Shown in pieces: positions 42,061 through 51,965 of a DNA stretch of 64,000 bases. The notes under the pieces are model-generated. The model saw only the letters and a program-made list of their open reading frames with translations. It made no database searches and was not told where the DNA came from. Positions within the stretch are counted from its first letter, which is position 1, and each line of letters opens with the position of its first letter. The DNA is from Polynucleobacter sp. MWH-Loch1C5 (GTDB lineage: Bacteria > Pseudomonadota > Gammaproteobacteria > Burkholderiales > Burkholderiaceae), in assembly GCF_018881775.1 (NCBI RefSeq), contig NZ_JACVPR010000001.1, forward strand, positions 186,001 through 250,000, given 5' to 3'. The position numbers and the translations under genes were made by a program.

Positions 42061-42966
42061 ATGAAAAATAAGATTGAGAATAATTCTCATATAGATTACC
42101 ACATCTCCAGAAGAGGACTACTGACCCTGACCGGAATGGGTCTACTGAGCATGACCTTATCTGCTTGTTCTAGCCTCAGTCGAAAAAAACCAGTCATCGG
42201 CTTAGCCTTAGGTGGTGGGGCTGCGCGTGGTTTTGCTCATATAGGCGCCATCAAAGCACTGGAATCACAAGGCATCAAACCGGATCTTGTGGTGGGTACG
42301 AGCGCTGGCAGTGTCATTGCCGCACTTTATGCCGCAGGCAATAATGGCAGCGACCTCAATCGTTTAGGCATTAGCCTAGATGAGGCCAGTATTGCTGACT
42401 GGGCGCTACCCTTCTCTGGAAAATTCGGTGGACTCATCAAAGGCGATGCCTTGCAAAATACAGTCAATCGTCTGATTAAGAATCGCTTGATTGAAAATAT
42501 GAGTATTCCCTTGGGTATCGTGGCAACTGATTTGCAAACGGGTAATGGCATCCTCTTTCAGCGTGGGGATACAGGTCAGGCCGTGCGCGCCTCTTGCAGC
42601 GTACCAGGAGTCTTTCAACCGACGATGATTGGAGGGCGTGAATACGTAGACGGCGGCTTAGTGTCCCCTGTCCCTGTGAGCTACGCCCATCAGATGGGGG
42701 CTAGTTTTGTCATTGGCATCAATATCTCTACTGATCCCACTACCCAAGACACCAGCGGCACTCTAGGCGTTCTATTACAAACCACGTCCATCATGGGCAA
42801 ATCCATCAATCGCTATGAATTAGAAAAAGCCGATATTGTGATTCGTCCTGAACTAGGCGGCATGAAAGGGACAGACTTCCGCTCTAGGAACTCTGCAATC
42901 CTTGCAGGCGAAGAAGCCACCATGACTCAAATGAGTCTGATTAAACAAAAACTCGGAATGCGTTAA
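42061..42966 (+). CDS. Patatin-like phospholipase family protein, probable lipoprotein
   Basis: GLALGGGAARGFAHIGAIKAL, GTSAGS, DGG motifs; start uncertain (ORF opens 41998). Confidence 0.9.
   Translation: MKNKIENNSHIDYHISRRGLLTLTGMGLLSMTLSACSSLSRKKPVIGLALGGGAARGFAHIGAIKALESQGIKPDLVVGTSAGSVIAALYAAGNNGSDLNRLGISLDEASIADWALPFSGKFGGLIKGDALQNTVNRLIKNRLIENMSIPLGIVATDLQTGNGILFQRGDTGQAVRASCSVPGVFQPTMIGGREYVDGGLVSPVPVSYAHQMGASFVIGINISTDPTTQDTSGTLGVLLQTTSIMGKSINRYELEKADIVIRPELGGMKGTDFRSRNSAILAGEEATMTQMSLIKQKLGMR
42075..42089. promoter_or_regulatory. Fur-box-like palindrome
   Basis: TGAGAATAATTCTCA perfect 7-1-7 dyad, 28 nt upstream of the iron-binding-protein start (42046). Confidence 0.72.
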
Positions 42967-42990
42967 TTAGGAAGGAAGTTGTAGAGACGT

Positions 42991-43647
42991 TTAGAGACGA
43001 TTACCGCGCTCAAGACGCTCTTGATACTCAAGCAATAATTTCTGGCGCTGATCTTCATTCATGGACTCGGCACCATCCATGCGACGCGCACCGTTGTAGC
43101 GCTTATCCCAATAAGTCTTGGTCATATCGTCCACACGAATCGCTTTACCCTTGGAGGGGGCATGAATAAATTTATTGTCACCCACATAGATACCAACATG
43201 AGAGAAGGCATGGCGCATGGTGTTAAAGAAGACTAGATCACCAGGTCTTAACTCATCACGTTTGACTTCCATGCCGACTTTACTCATCTGCGCAGACTTG
43301 CGCGGCAACAGGAAGCCAAAAGTATCCTTAAAGACATATCGTACGAAACCACTGCAGTCCAAACCGCTCTGAGGGGTATTGCCTCCCCAACGGTAACGCA
43401 CACCAATGAGTTGCATCGCGTTATTGATGAGCTGCTCAGTACCGTCTGCCACAGAAGTGGTTACAGTGGTTGCCAATTGCGAGGCAACACCTGTAATTTT
43501 GGCAGCCGTTGTTTCGCGACCTGATTCGCGACCGATAGCCGCTTCTTCAGGTAAGTTCTGAGCGTGCACAGGACTTACAGCCAGCAATAATGCCGCTGCA
43601 ATCCAAGTAAAACGAGTAGCGAAAGCTAATTGCTTGAATTTACGCAT
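42991..43647 (-). CDS. NlpC/P60 family endopeptidase
   Basis: YRWGGNTPQSGLDCSGFVRYVF, SHVGIYVGDNKFIHAPSKGK; signal peptide. Confidence 0.92.
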   Translation of the reverse strand: MRKFKQLAFATRFTWIAAALLLAVSPVHAQNLPEEAAIGRESGRETTAAKITGVASQLATTVTTSVADGTEQLINNAMQLIGVRYRWGGNTPQSGLDCSGFVRYVFKDTFGFLLPRKSAQMSKVGMEVKRDELRPGDLVFFNTMRHAFSHVGIYVGDNKFIHAPSKGKAIRVDDMTKTYWDKRYNGARRMDGAESMNEDQRQKLLLEYQERLERGNRL

Positions 43648-43681
43648 GAATTTCTATTGTAACGGATGACAAAAGCCCTGA

Positions 43682-45277
43682 CTAGCCCTCCACTGCTAGC
43701 TCTTCCTCTTTGATTTTCTTACCTTTTTTAAGAGTAATGACGCGGTGCGACATAGCCTGAATGACGTCCATGTCATGGCTAATCAATAAATAAGCCAAGT
43801 TATATTTGCTCTGTAATTGAGTCAATAACTCCAGAACTTGCTTTTGAATCGTGACATCCAAAGCCGAAGTGGGTTCATCCAAGACCAAAATAGCCGGCTT
43901 TAAAACTAAAGCCCGTGCGATGGCAATTCTTTGCCGTTGACCTCCAGAAAATTCATGTGGGTAGCGTGATAAGGCCGTGCGATCTAAACCGACCTCTTTG
44001 AGCGCTTCTACGACTCGTGCACGAACTATTTCTTCTGATAATTCCGGGTGGTGTAAACGTAGACCCTCAGCCACGATATCCATCACCGTCATGCGCGGCG
44101 AGAGTGACCCAAATGGATCTTGAAAAATAACTTGGAAACTTTTACGCACCGTGCGTCTTTGGCTTGCACTTAAATCGCGCCAGACCTGCCCCATCACCTC
44201 GACGCGCCCTTCAACTCTCGCCCCAGATTGAGCTAATAAGTCTAATAAGGCTAAAGCCAAGGTCGATTTACCGCTCCCTGATTCACCAATCACACCGACT
44301 GTCTCACCTTGCTTGAGCTCTAAAGCCATATCTTTAAGCACTACCAGACTGTCTTGCTCAAGTAAGGGCTTCAATGACAAGGCACGCACACAATCGGCTA
44401 AGCGACTGAATAAAGCGACAGGTTTTGGGTAACTGACTTGTAAATGATCAGCCTTCAATAAAACAGGCGCGATCGGTACCAGAGGAATGACTTGACGCTG
44501 AGGTCGACTGTGAACCAGTTGCTGTGTATAGGCATGCTCTGGCTCTGTAAAGACCTTATGAGTTGAACCCGTCTCTAGAATTTTGCCTTGATGCATCACG
44601 ACAACCCGCTGGGCAAAGCTTTGCACGGAAGTGAGATCGTGGGTAATCAGAATGACAGCCATCTCTGAGCTAGATGTCTCTTGTAAATCTTTGAGCAAAT
44701 CGAGAATCTGATTACGTAAACTCGGATCCAAGGCCGTCGTGGGTTCATCGGCAATCAGTAATCTTGGCTTACAGGCTAGCGCCATGGCTATCATGGCTCT
44801 CTGACGTTGCCCACCTGATAATTGATGCGGGTAACTGTAAAAACGTTGCTCTGGCTCAGGTATTCCGGTCTTTTGTAAAAGCTGTACCGCCTCTTGATGA
44901 GCCGCTGCCGTTGACATGGCTTGATGACACAAAATAGCCTCAACAATTTGATTACCCACGGTATACAAGGGATTGAGTGCAGTCATCGGCTCTTGAAAGA
45001 TCATGGCAATTTCTTGTCCACGCAAAAGACGCTTCTCATCTTCAGTAAGCTGATTGATATCGACCCGACGATCACGACCTGACCATAAAATTTGGCCATG
45101 TACGGTAGCCGACTCAGGCAAAAGACCCATTAAAGATAAGCCACTGAGTGTCTTACCAGAACCAGACTCACCCACAATGGCGATACGCTCGCCTGGCTGA
45201 ACATCTAAATGAAATTGATCCACAACTCTTTTTCTACCAAAGTCGATAGAGAGATCGCTAACTTGCAAGAGACTCAT
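43682..45277 (-). CDS. yejF: Peptide ABC transporter, dual ATP-binding protein (YejF type)
   Basis: Two complete ABC modules (GESGSGKTLSG / GESGSGKSTLA, two LSGGQRQR/FSGGQRQR). Confidence 0.93.
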   Translation of the reverse strand: MSLLQVSDLSIDFGRKRVVDQFHLDVQPGERIAIVGESGSGKTLSGLSLMGLLPESATVHGQILWSGRDRRVDINQLTEDEKRLLRGQEIAMIFQEPMTALNPLYTVGNQIVEAILCHQAMSTAAAHQEAVQLLQKTGIPEPEQRFYSYPHQLSGGQRQRAMIAMALACKPRLLIADEPTTALDPSLRNQILDLLKDLQETSSSEMAVILITHDLTSVQSFAQRVVVMHQGKILETGSTHKVFTEPEHAYTQQLVHSRPQRQVIPLVPIAPVLLKADHLQVSYPKPVALFSRLADCVRALSLKPLLEQDSLVVLKDMALELKQGETVGVIGESGSGKSTLALALLDLLAQSGARVEGRVEVMGQVWRDLSASQRRTVRKSFQVIFQDPFGSLSPRMTVMDIVAEGLRLHHPELSEEIVRARVVEALKEVGLDRTALSRYPHEFSGGQRQRIAIARALVLKPAILVLDEPTSALDVTIQKQVLELLTQLQSKYNLAYLLISHDMDVIQAMSHRVITLKKGKKIKEEELAVEG

Positions 45278-46320
45278 GCACGCACCTCCTTGACTTGTCG
45301 GCGCGTATCAAAAGCATCCCGTATGGCATCACCAATAAAAGTGAGCAGCAGCAAGGTGAATACCAAAACCAAGAAGGTCGATAAAGAAATCCACCAAGCA
45401 TCTAAGTTCGCTTTACCCTGCGCCAAGAGCTCACCCAAACTGGCCTGATTAGCGGGGACGCCTAAGCCTAAGAAATCCAAACTGGTCAGCGCCAAAATAG
45501 CAGCACTCATACGAAACGGTAAAAAAGTAATCACAGGGGTCATGCTATTAGGCAATATATGACGCCAGATGATTTGACGATTGGATAAACCTAAAGCTTG
45601 AGCGGCGCGCACATATTCTAGTGCGCGGTTTTTAAAGAATTCTGCACGTACGTAGTCAGACAGCCCCATCCAACCAAATAAAGATAAAAGAATGATTAGT
45701 AAAGCAACACTAGGGGCAAAGATGGATGCAAAAATGATGAGCAGATAGAGCTCGGGCATCGAGCTCCAGATCTCGATAGCGCGCTGCGATATCAGGTCAA
45801 CTCGCCCCCCGAAATAACCCATCAAGGCACCTGTCAAAACACCAATAACCACGCCAATAATGGTCAATGCCAAAGCAAAGAGAATCGATAAGCGAAAGCC
45901 GTAAATTAAGCGCGCTAAAACATCTCGACCACGATCATCAGTCCCCAGCCAATTATCAACAGAAGGCGAGGCTGGATTAGGCTCCTTCGCAAAATAATTG
46001 AGCGTGTCATAACGATAAGGAATGATGGGGTAGATCGCCCAATGCCCTGCTTCTTTAAATTTTTTGCGTATCGCAGGATCTAGATAATCAGTGGGTGTCG
46101 GAAAGTCACCCCCAAAAGTGGTCTCAGGATAGGTCTTGATCATCGGTAAGTAATACTCACCTTGATACTTCACGATCAATGGTTTGTCATTTGCAATCAC
46201 TTCGGCGAATAGGCTCAGAACAAATGCAAAACTAAAAATGAGCAAACTCCAGTAGCCCAGACGATGCGTTTTAAAACGCTGCCAGATACCAGATTGTCGA
46301 ATCTGCCTGAGACTAAGCAT
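45274..46320 (-). CDS. yejE: Peptide ABC transporter permease (YejE type)
   Basis: Permease with NWLGTDDRGRDVLARLIYGFRLSI; gene order. Confidence 0.93.
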   Translation of the reverse strand: MLSLRQIRQSGIWQRFKTHRLGYWSLLIFSFAFVLSLFAEVIANDKPLIVKYQGEYYLPMIKTYPETTFGGDFPTPTDYLDPAIRKKFKEAGHWAIYPIIPYRYDTLNYFAKEPNPASPSVDNWLGTDDRGRDVLARLIYGFRLSILFALALTIIGVVIGVLTGALMGYFGGRVDLISQRAIEIWSSMPELYLLIIFASIFAPSVALLIILLSLFGWMGLSDYVRAEFFKNRALEYVRAAQALGLSNRQIIWRHILPNSMTPVITFLPFRMSAAILALTSLDFLGLGVPANQASLGELLAQGKANLDAWWISLSTFLVLVFTLLLLTFIGDAIRDAFDTRRQVKEVRA

Positions 46321-47408
46321 TAGCGCTGCCCTCCCTGACTACCAAACTGAATCCGAGGGTCTACCAAAACATAAGCCAAATCTGAAACCAAACGCGTGAC
46401 TAAACCAATTAAAGTAAATAGATATAAAGTTCCCAAGACCACTGGATAGTCGCGTTTCATGACGGCCTCATAAGAGAGCAAACCCAAACCATCGAGAGAA
46501 AACAAGGTTTCTATCAACAAGGATCCAGTAAAGAATGCACCGATAAATGCTGCCGGGAATCCAGTGACTAAAGGAATCATGGCATTACGAAAAACATGCT
46601 TCCATAACACTCTATTTTCCGTGAGGCCCTTTGCGCGCGCAGTGAGAACGTATTGCTTACGAATCTCTTCCAAGAAAGAGTTTTTTGTCAACATGGTAAT
46701 CACGGCAAAATTACCTAAAACTGATGCCGTAATAGGTAAAACCAAATGCCATAAATAATCCATCACCTTGGCCATCAAACTAAGCTCCGCCCAGTTATCA
46801 GATGTGAGCCCTCTGAGAGGGAAAAGCTGTAAAAAACTACCCCCACCAAATAAGACGAGGAGCAACACTCCGAGCACGAATCCAGGGATGGCATAACCGA
46901 CCAGAACGATCACACTGGTCACCGTGTCAAAACGCGTTCCTGCACGAACCGCTTTCTTAATACCCAAGGGTATTGATATCAAGTATGTAATAAAAAAAGT
47001 CCAAAGACCGAGGCTAATCGATACTGGTAATTTAGAGACGACCAAATCCCACACGCTACGATGTTGATAGTAACTCTGGCCTAAATCAAACATCGCAAAA
47101 CGTTTGAGCATCAACCAATAACGCTCCAGAACTGGTTTATCAAAACCATAGAGTGCTTGGATTTCTTTGAGTCGCTCAGCATCGATACCTTGGCGCCCTC
47201 TGTATTGTGACGGCGTGGCACCACCGCCACTAGACTCACCGGCACCCACACTGGCCTCACCGCGACCTTTGAGCTCAAGCATCATTTGCTCAACAGGGCC
47301 GCCGGGTACAAATTGAATCACCGCAAAAGTCAGCGTCAATACTCCCAAAAGCGTGGGGATCATTAATAGGCAGCGCTGAATAATGTATCGAATCAGTGCG
47401 GGGTTCAT
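46320..47408 (-). CDS. yejB: Peptide ABC transporter permease (YejB type)
   Basis: RYIIQRCLLMIPTLLGVLTLTFAVIQFVPGGPVEQ; start overlaps yejA stop at 47405-47408. Confidence 0.93.
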   Translation of the reverse strand: MNPALIRYIIQRCLLMIPTLLGVLTLTFAVIQFVPGGPVEQMMLELKGRGEASVGAGESSGGGATPSQYRGRQGIDAERLKEIQALYGFDKPVLERYWLMLKRFAMFDLGQSYYQHRSVWDLVVSKLPVSISLGLWTFFITYLISIPLGIKKAVRAGTRFDTVTSVIVLVGYAIPGFVLGVLLLVLFGGGSFLQLFPLRGLTSDNWAELSLMAKVMDYLWHLVLPITASVLGNFAVITMLTKNSFLEEIRKQYVLTARAKGLTENRVLWKHVFRNAMIPLVTGFPAAFIGAFFTGSLLIETLFSLDGLGLLSYEAVMKRDYPVVLGTLYLFTLIGLVTRLVSDLAYVLVDPRIQFGSQGGQR

Positions 47409-49294
47409 GGAGCCTTCCTCCACCAAGTCGACAGAATCCATGACTCAGCAGCGTAGTAACTAGGTGGCGCGACGTAAGTCAGGTCTTTCTTAAATGACAC
47501 ACGATGCGTTGCAGAATACCAATGAGGCACAACATAATGACTGTGCATGAGCACTCGGTCGAGCGCACGTGTGGCGGTAATCAGATCAGCGCGCGTCGGG
47601 GCTTTCACAATCTGACCAATTAAGGCATCGACCACGGGTGAATGAACACCAATAATATTGTCTGAGCCTTTGGTCTTAGCAGCTTCACTACCAAAACGAT
47701 CCCATAATTCATTACCAGGACTTTGTGAATCAGGGAAACGAGTTGTAGTCATATCAAAATCAAATTCTTCAATACGCTTTTGATACAAAGCAAAATCGGT
47801 CGTGCGTACATCGACTTGAATTCCTAACTTTTCTAAATTACGTACATAGGCGGCAATCACACGCCCCATAGCACCGCCATCCTCCATGATCTCGAAACGA
47901 AATACTTGACCCTGAGCATTGCGTAAAGCACCGTCTCGATAAGTCCACCCTGCTTGCGCCAAGAGACGCTTAGCTTCACGTAAATTGCCACGCAAGCTCT
48001 GTGGCTCTGCCGTGGATACTGGCAAGAGCATCGGACCTAGAGCTTGACTTGGGAATTCTTTTGGAAATTGCTTTTGTAGGTTTTCTAAAAGCCGCTTTTC
48101 TGCACCCTGAGGCAAGCTGCCAGGCTCATAAGAAGCACCCAACTCACTATTTGAGAAGTAACTATCTAGACGATAGTACTGCCCATAAAAAAGTTGGCGG
48201 TTCATCCACTCAAAATCAAGTGCCATAGTGAGCGCTTGACGCACTCTGGCATCGGTAAAGATGGGTTTGCGCAAGTTCATCACAAAACCTTGTATCCCTG
48301 CACCATTGCGATGCTTGAACTCTTTCTTCACGAGTGTGCCATCTCTAAACTTGGGTCCCACATAACTCTTGGCCCAATTTTTGGCGCGGTATTCCACGAG
48401 GGCATCAAACTCACCTGCCTTAAATGCTTCTAGACGGGCAGTGTCATCTTTGTAAAGCCTGTAGGCAATTCTTTCAAAGTTAAAAAAACCGCGGCGCACA
48501 TTGATATCTTTGGCCCAATAGTCAGGATTCTTCTTAAATGTGATGGTCTTGCCCGGGTCGAACTTTTCAATCAAATAGGGTCCAGTACCTATGGGGGTTT
48601 CAAAGGTTAATTGATTGAATGGCTTACTTTGACCCTTAGCATCTTGACCCCATCGTTTTGAAAAGATGGGCATAGCACCAACAATCAAGGGTAATTCTGA
48701 GTTCTTACGTACAAACTCAAAACGTATCACACGCTCAGAGACTACCACCGCGCGCTTCACATCCGCATAAATGGTTCTAAATTGTGGGCTAGCTAACTTA
48801 CTAATCAGGGTTTCAAAGGAATACTGCACATCTTGAGCCAATACCGGCTGACCATCATGAAAACGTGCCTGAGGACGAATCCTAAAAGTGACTGATAACT
48901 GGTCCTTTGCTAATTCCACATCTTCTGCCAAAAGACCATAAGACACTGCAATTTCATCAGCGCTACTCGTTAATAAACTTTCAAACATCAAGGCAGCAAT
49001 ACCTGGCGCAGTGATACCCTTGAGTGTAAAAGGGTTGAACTTATCAAAACTTGTGCGTCGATCAGGATTGGGTAATTGAAGCGTGCCCCCCATGGGAGCA
49101 TTGGGGTTCACGTATGAGAAGTGTGAGAAATTGGCTGGGTACTTCATCTGCCCATATTGAGCAAAGCCATGCGCAGCGTGCGCCTTGTGGCTCAGCAGCG
49201 CCAGTGCAAGCAGAATGACAATGCAGAGCCCAGCAAGAGTGAACTTTTGCTTTACATGAAAAAATGGTGAGGGGCTCACGTGCATATGTGACAA
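47405..49294 (-). CDS. yejA: Peptide ABC transporter substrate-binding protein (YejA type)
   Basis: SBP family 5; FAQYGQMKYPANFSHFSYVNPNAPMGGTLQL. Confidence 0.92.
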   Translation of the reverse strand: MSHMHVSPSPFFHVKQKFTLAGLCIVILLALALLSHKAHAAHGFAQYGQMKYPANFSHFSYVNPNAPMGGTLQLPNPDRRTSFDKFNPFTLKGITAPGIAALMFESLLTSSADEIAVSYGLLAEDVELAKDQLSVTFRIRPQARFHDGQPVLAQDVQYSFETLISKLASPQFRTIYADVKRAVVVSERVIRFEFVRKNSELPLIVGAMPIFSKRWGQDAKGQSKPFNQLTFETPIGTGPYLIEKFDPGKTITFKKNPDYWAKDINVRRGFFNFERIAYRLYKDDTARLEAFKAGEFDALVEYRAKNWAKSYVGPKFRDGTLVKKEFKHRNGAGIQGFVMNLRKPIFTDARVRQALTMALDFEWMNRQLFYGQYYRLDSYFSNSELGASYEPGSLPQGAEKRLLENLQKQFPKEFPSQALGPMLLPVSTAEPQSLRGNLREAKRLLAQAGWTYRDGALRNAQGQVFRFEIMEDGGAMGRVIAAYVRNLEKLGIQVDVRTTDFALYQKRIEEFDFDMTTTRFPDSQSPGNELWDRFGSEAAKTKGSDNIIGVHSPVVDALIGQIVKAPTRADLITATRALDRVLMHSHYVVPHWYSATHRVSFKKDLTYVAPPSYYAAESWILSTWWRKAP

Positions 49295-49372
49295 TTGTAG
49301 TTAGTCGTCAAAAAAGTGGTGAATTGTTTAAAAACAATGGATTTCACCCGAAAAATAGAAGGAAATCTGTAT

Positions 49373-50167
49373 ATGGGTTTTTTAGCCGGAAAAAAAATTG
49401 TCCTAACAGGACTGTTATCAAATCGCTCTATTGCCTATGGAATTGCTAAGGCCTGCCACCGCGAAGGTGCCGAATTAGCCTTCACTTATGTTGGCGAGCG
49501 TTTTAAAGATCGTATTACTGAGTTTGCTGCTGAATTTAACAGCCAACTGGTCTTTGACTGTGATGTCGGTAGCGATGAGCAAATCGCTCAACTATTTAAA
49601 GATCTATCAGCTTCCTGGCCACAATTTGACGGCTTGATTCATTCGATTGGCTTTGCCCCGCGTGAAGCAATCGCAGGTGATTTTTTAGAGGGTCTCAATC
49701 GCGAAGCCTTCAAAATTGCCCACGATATTTCAGCTTATAGTTTTCCGGCACTGGCTAAAGCAGCACTGCCGATGCTAAGACCTAATTCTGCACTTCTAAC
49801 CCTCACTTATTTAGGCTCACAGATGGTCGTGCCTAACTACAACACGATGGGCTTGGCTAAAGCCTCTTTAGAAGCTAGCGTGCGCTACCTGGCTAATTCG
49901 GTGGGCCCCAAAGGAATTCGTTGTAATGGTATTTCAGCTGGCCCCATTAAAACGCTGGCAGCATCAGGCATCAAAGGTTTCGGCAAGATCCTAGACTTTG
50001 TAGAAGCGAACGCACCACTACGTCGCAACGTAACGATTGAAGACGTAGGAAATGCAGCAGCATTCTTAATGTCTGATTTAGCCGGCGGCATTACCGGTGA
50101 GATCACCTATGTAGACGGTGGTTTTAGCCATGTAGTCGGCGGCATGGCCGAGGGCGAGTCTGCCTAG
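49373..50167 (+). CDS. fabI: Enoyl-[acyl-carrier-protein] reductase (NADH) FabI
   Basis: [59 protein letters not shown]; start 49373 preferred over 49316. Confidence 0.96.
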   Translation: MGFLAGKKIVLTGLLSNRSIAYGIAKACHREGAELAFTYVGERFKDRITEFAAEFNSQLVFDCDVGSDEQIAQLFKDLSASWPQFDGLIHSIGFAPREAIAGDFLEGLNREAFKIAHDISAYSFPALAKAALPMLRPNSALLTLTYLGSQMVVPNYNTMGLAKASLEASVRYLANSVGPKGIRCNGISAGPIKTLAASGIKGFGKILDFVEANAPLRRNVTIEDVGNAAAFLMSDLAGGITGEITYVDGGFSHVVGGMAEGESA

Positions 50168-50216
50168 AGTGACTTGAAGGGCTATAATTCACGTTCTTTT
50201 TAGCGCCCTTCTTCTC

Positions 50217-50307
50217 GGAGAGATGGATGAGTGGTTTAAGTCGCACGCCTGGAAAGCGTGTGTAGGTTAATAGCCTACCGCGGGTTCGAATCCCGCTCTC
50301 TCCGCCA
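50217..50307 (+). tRNA. tRNA-Ser(GGA)
   Basis: GGAGAGATGGATGAGTGGTTTAAGTCGCACGCCTGGAAAGCGTGTGTAGG...CGCGGGTTCGAATCCCGCTCTCTCCGCCA; long variable arm, encoded CCA, GGA anticodon. Confidence 0.96.
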
Positions 50308-50455
50308 ATACAGAGAATCGCGCTTAAATCATTGATTTACCTAAGTATTACAATCAAGTGACACATCACACGATCTAGTGACAATCCCTGATTGTTGATT
50401 GATGGGCTAGGTTCTAGTATCTAAATCTGAACAACAACAATAACGGGCCAACCGT

Positions 50456-51226
50456 ATGTCAGATGTGATTCTAGAAACAAAAAACCTAAGTAAAGAGTTC
50501 TTAGGCTTTTTGGCGGTCAGCGATGTCAATCTCCAGGTTAAAAAAGGTACGATTCATGCGCTTATTGGTCCTAATGGTGCAGGTAAAACAACTTGCTTTA
50601 ATCTGCTGACCAAGTTCATTACGCCGAGTTCCGGAACCATTTATTACAAAGGGCAAGACATTACAGCGATGAACTCTGCTGAAATCGCTCGCATCGGGCT
50701 AGTCCGATCTTTTCAGATTTCCGCGGTATTCCCCCACTTAAGTAATCTTGAGAACGTGCGTATTGCCATCCAGCAACGTACCGGGGTCTCGATGCATTTT
50801 TGGAAAAGTGAAAACACACTCAAACATTTAAATGATGAGGCAATGTCTTATTTAGATCAGGTGGGCCTCACTGAATACGCCGACATGTTGGCTGTGAATT
50901 TGCCCTATGGTCGAAAAAGAGCTTTAGAAATCGCGACTACGCTTGGCATGAATCCTGAAGTCATGCTACTTGATGAGCCGACCCAAGGCATGGGTCACGA
51001 GGACGTAGAAAAGGTCACACAACTAATTAAGAAAGTTTCCGCCGGACGGACCATCTTAATGGTGGAACACAATATGAAAGTAGTCGCCTCCATTGCCGAT
51101 ACGATTACTGTTTTACAACGAGGCAAAATCATCACCAGCGGTAACTATGCAGAAGTATCAAGCAACCCTCAAGTGATTGAAGCCTATATGGGTTCAACGA
51201 CTCAATCACTAGGAGCTCATGCATGA
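50456..51226 (+). CDS. Branched-chain amino acid-type ABC transporter ATP-binding protein (LivG type)
   Basis: IGPNGAGKTTCFNLLTKF, LLDEPTQGMGHED. Confidence 0.92.
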   Translation: MSDVILETKNLSKEFLGFLAVSDVNLQVKKGTIHALIGPNGAGKTTCFNLLTKFITPSSGTIYYKGQDITAMNSAEIARIGLVRSFQISAVFPHLSNLENVRIAIQQRTGVSMHFWKSENTLKHLNDEAMSYLDQVGLTEYADMLAVNLPYGRKRALEIATTLGMNPEVMLLDEPTQGMGHEDVEKVTQLIKKVSAGRTILMVEHNMKVVASIADTITVLQRGKIITSGNYAEVSSNPQVIEAYMGSTTQSLGAHA

Positions 51227-51924
51227 CTACTGTCTTAAAGATTTCAGATTTGCATGGCTGGTATGGTGAATCACACATCCTGCACGGCATCGACTTAGAA
51301 GTGAAAGATGGTGAGGTCATTACTCTTTTAGGACGTAATGGCGCAGGTCGAACCTCTACCCTACGTGCGATTTGCGGACTGATGGGCAAGCGCACGGGTC
51401 ATATAGAAATTTTTGGAAAAGCCAGTCTGAGCTTGCAATCTCATGAGGTAGCTCGTCTAGGTGTGGGCTATTGCCCTGAAGAACGCGGTATTTTTGCTAG
51501 CCTGAGCTGCGAACAAAATCTAATGTTGCCGCCAACGCTGGCACCAGGCGGCATGTCTGTTGATGAAATCTACGATATGTTTCCTAATCTTAAGGAGCGT
51601 CGCAACAGCCCAGGCGGGCGCCTCTCCGGCGGCGAACAGCAGATGCTGGCGATTGCTCGAATTTTAAGAACCGGCGCCAAATTACTCTTACTCGATGAAA
51701 TTACTGAGGGGCTCGCTCCTGTAATCGTGGAGAAATTAGGCGAAGTAGTTCTGAACCTAAAAAAACGTGGTTTTACGATTGTCTTGGTAGAGCAAAACTT
51801 CCGTTTTGCTGCACCCTTGGCCGATCGTCATCACGTTATTGAACATGGCAAGGTTGTCAAAGTAGTCAGCCAAAACGAATTAGCCACCAGTACCTCTGAA
51901 CTCAATGAGCTACTTGGCGTCTGA
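51223..51924 (+). CDS. Branched-chain amino acid-type ABC transporter ATP-binding protein (LivF type)
   Basis: LLGRNGAGRTSTLRAICGL, LSGGEQQMLAIARIL. Confidence 0.92.
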   Translation: MTTVLKISDLHGWYGESHILHGIDLEVKDGEVITLLGRNGAGRTSTLRAICGLMGKRTGHIEIFGKASLSLQSHEVARLGVGYCPEERGIFASLSCEQNLMLPPTLAPGGMSVDEIYDMFPNLKERRNSPGGRLSGGEQQMLAIARILRTGAKLLLLDEITEGLAPVIVEKLGEVVLNLKKRGFTIVLVEQNFRFAAPLADRHHVIEHGKVVKVVSQNELATSTSELNELLGV

Positions 51925-51965
51925 TGCAGTTCTTTTTGTTTAAACGCAGTAACAAAGGAGTGGAG

